From Candidatus Rifleibacteriota bacterium (lineage in GTDB: Bacteria > Vulcanimicrobiota > Xenobia > Xenobiales > Xenobiaceae), in NCBI GenBank assembly GCA_900772775.1, contig CAAGRW010000136.1:1-5474 (forward strand): a stretch of DNA of 5,474 bases. Direction: 5' to 3'. The stretch's first letter is position 1; each line of letters begins with the position of its first letter. The notes under the pieces were generated by a model. That model was not told the DNA's origin and ran no database searches. It worked only from the letters and a program-made list of their open reading frames with translations. The position numbers and the translations under genes were made by a program. Of the stretch, positions 1-4,982 are shown in pieces.

Positions 1-1974
1 AGCCAGAGACTCTGCTTGATCAATACTGTTAATACCATTGATTATACACTGGCAGCCTAAAAATTCGGAAGCTTTTAAGCACATCTTGGCATAGCGTTCT
101 TTTAATTCAAAGCTGCGTTGCTCGGAAATAAAGTCAAGATAGTTGCTCTTAACAGCCTTTAAGTTTAAGTCAAGCATATCGCACATAGACAAAGAAGCAC
201 TACCCAAACGATCCAAAATACAGCCTATACCATGTTCTGCGAAGATAGCAATAATTTGCTTGGCTTTATCTAAGTCTTTAGCTAAAGTGTCCTCGCGCAC
301 TTCCAGACGGATGCAACTAGGATTGAATTTAAAATCCTGGCAGCTGAGTAAAATGTTATCTAGCAAATCACTGTCGTAAAACTGGCGGCTGCTTACATTG
401 AAGTTGATAGTAAAGTCTTGGGGCAGAGTAGAAAGCGTATCGAGCTTCTTTATTTGCTCAATAGAAGCTTTGATAAGCTCGTAACCGATAGGCAACATAA
501 GCTGATCTCGATCGCAAAGATCAAGAAATTCTTCAGGTATGAGAGTTTTACCGCTGGGATGACGCCAACGCAAAAGAACTTCTAAACCGCTAATAGTTCC
601 ATCTTCCCGATTGACGATAGGTAAATATCGAGGAGTAAACTGACGTCCTCCTACTGCGTCATAAAGCTCTTGCTCGCGCGTTAAGCGCTCTTGAGAATAT
701 TTTTGATGCTCGTCATTGCACATGCGGGCTTTATTTTCGCCCAAGTTTCTGGCTAAGAGAGAAGCTTTGTAAGCATCGTCTAACAAGCTCTCCGGAGATT
801 CGTAACCGTCGCAAGAGACGGCTACGCCTATGCTGGTATTTACTTTGAATCTGTCTTCAAATATGCGCAACTGATTGGCTAATGACTTGGAAATTCGGTT
901 AGCTACGCGCAAGGCATCACTAACTTCGCGCAAATCATCTAAAAGAATGGCGAAGCGGTTGTGCTCAATTCGGGAAATAAGATCAGAGGCTCTGGAAGAA
1001 AGTTGCAAACGTCTGCTGATAGCTGACCAAATTTGTTCTATTTCGGCATCGGTAAATTTAGCTTTAAGTTGATCGAGATCGTTGACGGTTACATTTAAGA
1101 GACCGAAAAGATACTTTTCATTGCGAATAGAGCGTACCATGGCTCTTTCCAGTAAATCGTAAAATACGTGACGACCAGGCAAACCGGTTACGCTATCATA
1201 GGAAAAAGAATTGCTTATATCGCTGATATTTCCAACCAAGCGCTGAGCTTCGCCATTGCTGTCGCGCACGGCAATAGCACGTACTAAAACCCAACGGTGA
1301 GTACCGTCTTGGCGCATTACTCGATGCTGTGCTTCCAAATAGGGAGTTTTGCCTTCAAGGTGCTCTTTGAGTTTTTCTGATACAGTATCGTGATCTTCCG
1401 GATGAATAGCGTTGAACCAGTCTTGGGGAGTAGCCGGAGTAGATGAGTCATGCTCTATGCATAAAAGTTCATATACTTTGGGAGAATTAACAATGGAATT
1501 TGCTTTGATATCCCAATCAAAAACACCGCCATTGGTGGCTTTGACAGCTAGCTCAAGGCGCTCTTCCTGAGTATGCAAATATTGATAAGACTTATGTAAT
1601 GCCAAACAAAGGTTGACTTTGGCAACAAGCTCTTCTTGGCCGACTGGTTTTATTATGTAATAATTGGCTCCTGCGTTCCAAGCGGATACTTTGTCGGCAT
1701 ATTCACTCAAAGAGGATACAACAATGATAGGCAACTCAGCTAAATTGTGACATTTCCTGAGATTTATTATAAAGTCCAGACTATTTATATCTTCCGTCGG
1801 AGTTTCCATAATAAGCGTCTGGACTGGTTGTTCTTCGACTATTTTAAGGGCTTCATGGCATGAAGAAGCAGTTACAATTTCAAAACCTTTGTCTTCGAGA
1901 TAGTGGCAAATGGGCCTCCGGTCGATGCCCTGATTTTCCAACACCAAGATTCGGTTGGAACTGCTGTTTTCCAT
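1..1974 (-). CDS. Degenerate REC-PAS-GGDEF-EAL signalling protein (C-terminus beyond the window)
   Basis: The frame is open for 658 codons from the ATG at 1974-1972 and leaves the window inside the EAL domain. The start follows GGAGG by 8 nt. Domains in order: response-regulator receiver about 8-125 (K109-P110 kept), PAS_3-like about 139-252 (HPEDH, RQDGTHRWV), GGDEF about 256-418 (begins D260-SVTGLPGR), EAL about 432 onward. Intact proteins of this type make or break cyclic di-GMP in the cytoplasm. Here the key residues are changed. The receiver phospho-acceptor position is Glu57, and the acidic pair is Glu13-Asn14. GGDEF reads EHNRF (337-341), and the upstream metal-binding Asp is missing. 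In EAL, E465 (EVL), N526, E558, D588 and K609 remain, but DDFG is DRLG (R589) and EGVE is NGIN (N646, N649). An RxxD at 328-331 sits exactly five residues before EHNRF, as in an inhibitory c-di-GMP site. I infer a non-catalytic c-di-GMP sensor or scaffold. The domain architecture is very secure; the function is inferred. Confidence 0.95.
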   Translation of the reverse strand, partial: MENSSSNRILVLENQGIDRRPICHYLEDKGFEIVTASSCHEALKIVEEQPVQTLIMETPTEDINSLDFIINLRKCHNLAELPIIVVSSLSEYADKVSAWNAGANYYIIKPVGQEELVAKVNLCLALHKSYQYLHTQEERLELAVKATNGGVFDWDIKANSIVNSPKVYELLCIEHDSSTPATPQDWFNAIHPEDHDTVSEKLKEHLEGKTPYLEAQHRVMRQDGTHRWVLVRAIAVRDSNGEAQRLVGNISDISNSFSYDSVTGLPGRHVFYDLLERAMVRSIRNEKYLFGLLNVTVNDLDQLKAKFTDAEIEQIWSAISRRLQLSSRASDLISRIEHNRFAILLDDLREVSDALRVANRISKSLANQLRIFEDRFKVNTSIGVAVSCDGYESPESLLDDAYKASLLARNLGENKARMCNDEHQKYSQERLTREQELYDAVGGRQFTPRYLPIVNREDGTISGLEVLLRWRHPSGKTLIPEEFLDLCDRDQLMLPIGYELIKASIEQIKKLDTLSTLPQDFTINFNVSSRQFYDSDLLDNILLSCQDFKFNPSCIRLEVREDTLAKDLDKAKQIIAIFAEHGIGCILDRLGSASLSMCDMLDLNLKAVKSNYLDFISEQRSFELKERYAKMCLKASEFLGCQCIINGINSIDQAESLA

Positions 1975-2156
1975 AAAATGAGCCTCCACAAGATTTAACT
2001 TGCCAAATCAAAAAAAATCGATACCTCAGCCTGGGAAACTACGTTAAAAAACTGTTTTTTTCCTGTTCGCTCGTTAATGTCTGGTTGCTTTGATGTTATT
2101 TTTTGCCTGAACAATCGCTGTAAGTGCTAAAAACTATAGCGCTTTAAGCATTCTTT
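1975..2156. other. Upstream region of the minus-strand signalling gene
   Basis: This AT-rich stretch carries the 5' leader of the minus-strand gene that starts at 1974. The ribosome binding site GGAGG lies about 8 nt before its ATG. I see no convincing promoter for it: a minus-strand TATAGT at 2138-2133 is a fair -10 box but has no matching -35 hexamer. An A6-CTG-T7 run near 2046-2061 could form a weak hairpin. Nothing here looks coding. Confidence 0.4.
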
Positions 2157-2165
2157 TGTTATACT
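2157..2165 (+). promoter_or_regulatory. Extended -10 promoter for the candidate small RNA
   Basis: TGTTATACT is a TGn-TATACT extended -10 element; the hexamer matches TATAAT at five of six positions. No good -35 box lies 16-18 nt upstream, which is tolerable for an extended -10 promoter. The expected start, about seven nt after the hexamer (2171-2173), coincides with the 5' side of the closing helix of the candidate RNA, which supports both calls. Confidence 0.55.
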
Positions 2166-2170
2166 GTGAG

Positions 2171-2298
2171 GGCAGAGGAGCGCACGGGCGAACAAACAAT
2201 GCCAACTTGGTAGTTTGTTCAGGGAGTGAAACCTCTGGCGGCTACCCATCGACACGCGGGCGAATGTGTCGACCCAGCGGCCTCTGCGCAATTTTTTT
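2171..2298 (+). ncRNA. Candidate small structured RNA, unassigned family
   Basis: A GC-rich block of about 125 nt in an AT-rich gap. The 5' GCAGAGG (2172-2178) pairs with CCTCTGC (2281-2287), and the helix is followed by AA and seven T residues (2292-2298), so the closing helix doubles as an intrinsic terminator. Inside are two clear hairpins. In one, 2190-2197 pairs with 2213-2220 (8 bp), then 2200-2204 with 2208-2212 after an AA bulge. In the other, 2249-2255 pairs with 2266-2272 (7 bp, 10-nt loop). GGGCGAA occurs twice (2186-2192 and in the second loop at 2258-2264). An extended -10 promoter ends a few bases upstream. I tried the signatures of 4.5S, 6S, RNase P, tmRNA, T-box and the common riboswitches from memory and found no match. 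No coding gene follows within 390 bases, so a free-standing sRNA is more likely than a riboswitch. Structure was drawn by hand; the function is unknown. Confidence 0.55.
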
Positions 2299-2303
2299 CT
2301 ATA

Positions 2304-2369
2304 AAAGCCCTTGTGGCGTTTGCGGTTATTTCTTGTATTTTAAGATTAGCGCAACGCTACGAGGGCTTT
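2304..2369. terminator. Long 17-bp hairpin, terminator-like
   Basis: Bases 2304-2320 pair with 2353-2369 as an unbroken 17-bp stem including two G-T wobbles, extended by three G-C pairs (2322-2324 with 2350-2352) after a one-base bulge. The outer arm is AAAGCCCT/AGGGCTTT, and the stem is followed by CTTTG on the plus strand and by TTTTA on the minus strand. It lies just behind the T7 tract of the candidate RNA and may act as a backup terminator in either direction. The T tracts are short, so another role, such as an RNA processing site or a small repeat element, is possible. Confidence 0.55.
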
Positions 2370-2446
2370 CTTTGTGTCGGCAAATTTATGTTTTTCTTTA
2401 GGGCAAATGTGGACATAAAGTTGGCGACAAATGACAACAAAATCTG

Positions 2447-2475
2447 TTGACGGTATCATCTGTAGCTGGTATAAT
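2447..2475 (+). promoter_or_regulatory. Near-consensus sigma70 promoter for the paralogue pair
   Basis: TTGACG (2447-2452) and TATAAT (2470-2475) are separated by exactly 17 bp; the -10 box is perfect and the -35 box matches five of six. Transcription should begin near 2482, giving a leader of about 205 nt before the ATG at 2687. This is the strongest promoter in the window, and no other gene on this strand could use it. It suggests vigorous expression unless the leader or a repressor restrains it. Confidence 0.8.
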
Positions 2476-2481
2476 AAAGGT

Positions 2482-2686
2482 GCATTCGTAATGCTAAAAA
2501 ATATTTTAATATAGACAAAATGATTAAATAAACCAAAAATGTGACATAGCATAGCGGACGGACATATGTTCGTTAGCTAAAAGCTGATTTTTATTAAGAT
2601 TAAATAAGTAAATGAACTAAAAATTATTGTGATGCATAATAACATGCCTACGAATGCGAATTTCCTTGTTAAAAGGAGGCATGAAT
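2482..2686 (+). promoter_or_regulatory. Long structured mRNA leader of the first paralogue
   Basis: The leader begins with GCATTCGTA (2482-2490), whose exact reverse complement TACGAATGC lies at 2649-2657, 14 bases before the AAAGGAGG ribosome binding site (2672-2679 region). The 5' copy can alternatively fold locally (2482-2486 with 2490-2494, loop CGT). A long-range stem would close off about 160 nt immediately upstream of the translation start. The layout could allow regulation by RNA folding, but chance pairing of 9 bp in this length cannot be ruled out. No known riboswitch motif was seen. Confidence 0.4.
2552..2579. repeat. 28-nt near-palindrome in the leader
   Basis: From TAGC at 2552-2555 to GCTA at 2576-2579, the two 14-nt halves pair as RNA with only one mismatch (G2556 against A2575) and two G-T wobbles, centred on CATATG. 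It lies about 75 bases downstream of the strong promoter. As DNA it could be an operator for a dimeric repressor acting as a roadblock; as RNA it is a leader hairpin. No bound protein can be named. Confidence 0.4.
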
Positions 2687-3355
2687 ATGCCTTATTATAT
2701 TAATCCCTATGATTGGGATAGTGATAGCGGCAATCTTTCTTATGGCCGTATCGAGCCCGAGTGTGTTTTACCTTACGGGCAAGGATATGGCGACCTAGAG
2801 CCTTTGTTGGAAGAGAATTTCTTGGGCAAAGTACTCACTAAGCTTGACAAGGATGAGAAAGTCGACTTTTCGTTTTGGTTCGACCCTAAGACAGATAAAA
2901 TTAAGCACGCTATTAGGGTTAAGATCTGCTGGGACATTGCAAGGTTTAATGAAAAAACTTCCTGTTCTCTTGCGCTTCATGGAGAATATAAGTATAAGCA
3001 TTCTTCTAAAGCGCCGCGTGTTAGTAAAAAAAGGATTGATAATGCCATTGAATTCTTTAAGTGTCGTAAGGTTCTTTTTGCGGCTGTTTGGGAAGGATGT
3101 TTAGAGATTGGGGACCTTCATGCTTATTTGTGTAAGGATCTAAGTTTGAAAAGACTTTTAAGGCGTTTTAATTTCAAGGACATTTACGAAGGTAAACGTC
3201 TTATCAAGACGGGTACTTCTAGAAGGATAGAACTTATACATGAATTCGAGCAAAGTAAACAGGATAAACCTTTAGTGAATATGATCGAATCCGCTAAACT
3301 AAAGTACCTAGAGCGAGCTGTCAGGAAATGTAAATCATTCAATATGAATGATTAA
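2687..3355 (+). CDS. Hypothetical protein, first of two tandem paralogues
   Basis: 222 residues; I do not recognise the family. The start at 2687 is chosen because AAGGAGG ends 7 nt before it, whereas the ATG at 2681 is too close and the one at 2654 lies upstream of the ribosome binding site. The protein also then begins MP, like its downstream paralogue. It is soluble-looking, with no signal peptide or membrane segment. The N-terminus (1-45) is acidic and aromatic, with Tyr/Asp/Gly-rich stretches absent from the paralogue. The shared core has VDFSF (59-63), VKICW (78-82), GEYKY (99-103) and FFKCRKVLFAAVW (123-135), then YLC (147-149). The C-terminal third is Lys/Arg-rich and ends with RKCKSFNMND, echoed in the paralogue. 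Predicted strands in the core followed by helices suggest a small alpha/beta domain with a basic tail. Its strong promoter and long leader suggest conditional expression. Tandem diverged copies occur in immunity, toxin-antitoxin and phage-derived loci, but nothing here proves such a role. Confidence 0.85.
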   Translation: MPYYINPYDWDSDSGNLSYGRIEPECVLPYGQGYGDLEPLLEENFLGKVLTKLDKDEKVDFSFWFDPKTDKIKHAIRVKICWDIARFNEKTSCSLALHGEYKYKHSSKAPRVSKKRIDNAIEFFKCRKVLFAAVWEGCLEIGDLHAYLCKDLSLKRLLRRFNFKDIYEGKRLIKTGTSRRIELIHEFEQSKQDKPLVNMIESAKLKYLERAVRKCKSFNMND

Positions 3356-3379
3356 CTAGTAGCTATTAACGTGCTATAT

Positions 3380-3428
3380 GGCTGTAGGCTTGTAGCTGTC
3401 TTGCTTTAGCTTGCAGCCCGGTTTTCTT
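3380..3428 (+). terminator. Terminator-like hairpin between the paralogues
   Basis: GGCTGTAGGC (3380-3389) pairs with GCTTGCAGCC (3409-3418) through 10 bp including two wobbles, with a 19-nt loop, and CGG then TTTTCTTT follow. It lies 24 bases after the first paralogue's stop and ends about 20 bases before the second's start. The three-base gap and interrupted T tract suggest a leaky terminator. No good promoter was seen between the genes, so partial read-through would set the dose of the second gene. Confidence 0.55.
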
Positions 3429-3447
3429 TAATGGAGAGGTAGTATAT

Positions 3448-4140
3448 ATGCCTGTAAGAGAAAAATCGTATTTGACTCATGAAGATAGTCTTTGGGGATA
3501 CGAGTTTGTAGAAGGGAGAAGAATTGAAACCGATCATGTGGATTTTTCATTCTATTATAACTATAATCCCGATTTTCGGTTTAAGGATATTGTAGTTAAA
3601 ATATATTGGGAAAGAGATACATGGCATTCGTCCAAGGATCTTGAAGAAATTCCTTCAGGATGGATGCATTTGAGCGGCGATTATAAATATGAAGGTGAAT
3701 CTCCTTCAGAGGATCAAGAGGTCAGCGCAAAACTGTTGAAACAAGCTAGGGCTTTCTTCCGTAAATACAAAGTACTGTTTGTCGCGGATTGGTATGATGA
3801 AAGGGGTATAATTCACTCTATCGCTAGAAATTACTTATGTGGATATTATAAAAATTTCTACGGAATTTTGGATGATTTATGGTACGGCGGCATAGCTGAT
3901 GATATTGAAAATGACATACCGGTAGGAACAAGAAAGAATTTTTTAAAGAATAGAAAGCGTTATAAAAAGAGAGCGGCTCGAAATGAAAAAAAATTTTTAA
4001 GGAATAGAAGGCGTTTTATAAGGAAATTTGCTCAAGCTAAACGCAAAGGCGCCCATAGCGATTTGCCCGGCGATTTGCAAAATTTTGCCATTTTAGAAGA
4101 TACGATTCGCCAACAAAAACTTTTTGATATGTGCGACTAA
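3448..4140 (+). CDS. Hypothetical protein, second of two tandem paralogues, with basic repeat
   Basis: 230 residues; family not recognised. GGAGAGG ends 8 nt before the ATG. Homology to the upstream protein is visible by eye: HVDFSF (30-35), VVKIYWE (49-55), SGDYKY (76-81), FFRKYKVLFVADW (103-115), YLC (129-131) and a matching end, IRQQKLFDMCD (220-230) against VRKCKSFNMND. The best 26-residue block has 11 identities, so the duplication is old. It lacks the first protein's 30-residue acidic N-terminal extension. It has instead a strongly basic stretch (162-200) made of a duplicated unit, KNFLKNRKRYKK (163-174) and KKFLRNRRRFIR (181-192). That region resembles an arginine/lysine-rich helix able to bind nucleic acid or an acidic partner, perhaps the acidic N-terminus of its neighbour; this is inference. 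There is no signal peptide or membrane segment. It is probably co-transcribed with the upstream gene through a leaky hairpin, and it ends at a terminator. Confidence 0.85.
   Translation: MPVREKSYLTHEDSLWGYEFVEGRRIETDHVDFSFYYNYNPDFRFKDIVVKIYWERDTWHSSKDLEEIPSGWMHLSGDYKYEGESPSEDQEVSAKLLKQARAFFRKYKVLFVADWYDERGIIHSIARNYLCGYYKNFYGILDDLWYGGIADDIENDIPVGTRKNFLKNRKRYKKRAARNEKKFLRNRRRFIRKFAQAKRKGAHSDLPGDLQNFAILEDTIRQQKLFDMCD
3934..4023 (+). repeat. Internal 36-bp duplication, 54-bp offset
   Basis: Bases 3934-3969 and 3988-4023 align without gaps at 29 of 36 positions and encode the two basic units K163-K174 and K181-R192. Most differences are A-to-G changes turning Lys codons into Arg or leaving charge unchanged. 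The basic charge pattern is therefore kept although the DNA has drifted, which suggests selection on the charge. Confidence 0.75.
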
Positions 4141-4143
4141 TAG

Positions 4144-4185
4144 AAAGCCCTCGCAGTGATATCGGTTCAGCTGCGAAGGTTTTTC
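4144..4185. terminator. Terminator shared by convergent genes
   Basis: TCGCAG (4151-4156) pairs with CTGCGA (4171-4176) around a 14-nt loop. Beyond a single mismatch, the stem continues with CC/GG and AAAG/TTTT pairs out to 4144. TTTTTC follows on the plus strand, making a good intrinsic terminator 4 bases after the second paralogue's stop. Read on the minus strand the hairpin ends in CTTTCTATT, so it may also stop the convergent methyltransferase transcript, which ends at 4211. Confidence 0.75.
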
Positions 4186-4210
4186 TTGTGTCCGGTTGCA
4201 AATTTTGCAG

Positions 4211-4795
4211 CTACTTTTCTTTAGTACAAATATAGACAAAGGCCGGCGGCAAATTGCCCCACACTATGCGTGATTTTTCTACTTTGGCAAACTTGGAGCG
4301 TATTTTTTGGGCAAACCTGTGTCCAGCCGGTAACAACAACCCTTGAAGGTAGGCAAACGTAACGAATTTGCCACCCGGTTGCAAATATTGCAAAACAGGG
4401 GCTAGCAACATATCTTGCAATTGTTCATCGAAAGCAGCCCAAGGAAGCCCACTTACTATAGCGTCTACACTTTGAAGGTTGCGCTCTTGTAAAAGGCGGG
4501 GAAGCTCTGCTGCGGAATCACAACATATATCAGCTTCTGGCAATTCTCGCTTAAGCACTTCCACTAATGATTCGTTTTGTTCTATAGAGAAAAAAGCCGC
4601 TTCTGTAGGTTTGCGTTTTAAAATTTCTCTGGTAAATACGCCTGTGCCGGCTCCGAATTCAACAATTACTCTAGCTTGTTCTACGTTGGCTTGAGTAACG
4701 ATTTCTCTGGCCAGTTCCTGTGAGCTAGGATAAATAGCTCCTACTTGAGTTGGTTTCCTGAAAAATTCGCACAAAAAAGCTAAAGCGTCATTCAT
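4211..4795 (-). CDS. Class I SAM-dependent methyltransferase, PmtA-like (phospholipid N-methyltransferase / rRNA-adenine-methylase-like)
   Basis: 194 residues from the ATG at 4795-4793. The N-terminus FLCEFFRKPTQVGAIYPSS (7-25) matches the pattern typical of this family, including VGAIxPSS. The SAM-binding motif I is VEFGAGTGVFT (45-55), the acidic residue after strand 2 is E72, and the motif IV loop is SGLPW (115-119), as in KsgA/Erm-like and PmtA-like enzymes. Length fits the family, whose characterised members methylate phosphatidylethanolamine at the inner membrane; many others have no proven substrate, so the lipid role is only likely. An earlier TTG at 4867 is rejected because it lies in the -35 box of the best promoter. 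No strong Shine-Dalgarno sequence sits at normal distance: AGGAG (4820-4816) is 20 nt upstream, and a small hairpin GGAG/CTCC lies between. The gene stands alone, convergent with the paralogue pair and divergent from the repeat-protein gene. Confidence 0.85.
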   Translation of the reverse strand: MNDALAFLCEFFRKPTQVGAIYPSSQELAREIVTQANVEQARVIVEFGAGTGVFTREILKRKPTEAAFFSIEQNESLVEVLKRELPEADICCDSAAELPRLLQERNLQSVDAIVSGLPWAAFDEQLQDMLLAPVLQYLQPGGKFVTFAYLQGLLLPAGHRFAQKIRSKFAKVEKSRIVWGNLPPAFVYICTKEK

Positions 4796-4838
4796 AATAT
4801 TGTTGCCGGAGAAGGCTCCTAGTTTGGTGTCGTCGCCA

Positions 4839-4867
4839 ATAATAGCACAGAACGATATAGCAGACAA
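4839..4867 (-). promoter_or_regulatory. Promoter of the methyltransferase gene
   Basis: On the minus strand, TTGTCT (4867-4862) and TATTAT (4844-4839) are 17 bp apart; the -10 box matches five of six and the -35 box four of six. Transcription should begin near 4832, giving a leader of about 37 nt to the ATG at 4795. This settles the start, since the upstream TTG codon would not be in the mRNA. Confidence 0.6.
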
Positions 4868-4903
4868 ATTTCAATAGAATGCATTAGGCCTTGGTGGGCA
4901 GGT

Positions 4904-4942
4904 AAAGACAGGCTTTTTAGCCAATTCCGCATCCTTGTCTTT
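4904..4942. promoter_or_regulatory. Nested hairpin upstream of the repeat-protein gene
   Basis: AAAGACA (4904-4910) pairs with TGTCTTT (4936-4942), enclosing a small hairpin GGCT-TTTT-AGCC (4911-4922). It lies in the divergent gap, 40 bases before the plus-strand ATG. It could be a leader element or a protein-binding site; TTGTCT at 4935-4940 followed 15 bases later by TAATAG (4956-4961) is a weak promoter candidate overlapping it. Confidence 0.3.
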
Positions 4943-4982
4943 GGGCGGGAAAACCTAATAGAAATCGTTTGGAGTTGCTGAT

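Noticed and set aside
143..1072. Plus-strand open frames at 143-379 and 875-1072
   Set aside because: They lie antisense to the well-supported GGDEF-EAL gene, lack ribosome binding sites, and show no family motifs.
2171..2298. Known RNA families for the structured block: 4.5S, 6S, RNase P, tmRNA, T-box, lysine, SAM, SAH, ZTP, c-di-GMP and other riboswitches
   Set aside because: Signature sequences recalled for these are absent; GAGGAGCGC and GGGCGAA give only superficial resemblance to the SAH and ZTP types. A formal covariance search was not possible.
2156..2552. Short open frames on both strands across the small-RNA region (2156-2401, 2226-2450, minus 2346-2552)
   Set aside because: They cross strong hairpins and the T7 tract, the first begins before the predicted transcription start, and none has a good ribosome binding site or protein-like composition.
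2654..2686. Upstream ATG codons at 2654 and 2681 as starts of the first paralogue
   Set aside because: The first lies before the AAGGAGG and inside the inverted repeat; the second is only one base from it. The ATG at 2687 has ideal spacing.
2644..2703. A 19-codon upstream frame overlapping the first paralogue's start
   Set aside because: No ribosome binding site, and the peptide carries no recognisable attenuator pattern.
4868..4982. A strong promoter for the plus-strand repeat-protein gene
   Set aside because: Only TTGTCT with TAATAG at a 15-bp spacing was found, which is too weak to list as a separate promoter.
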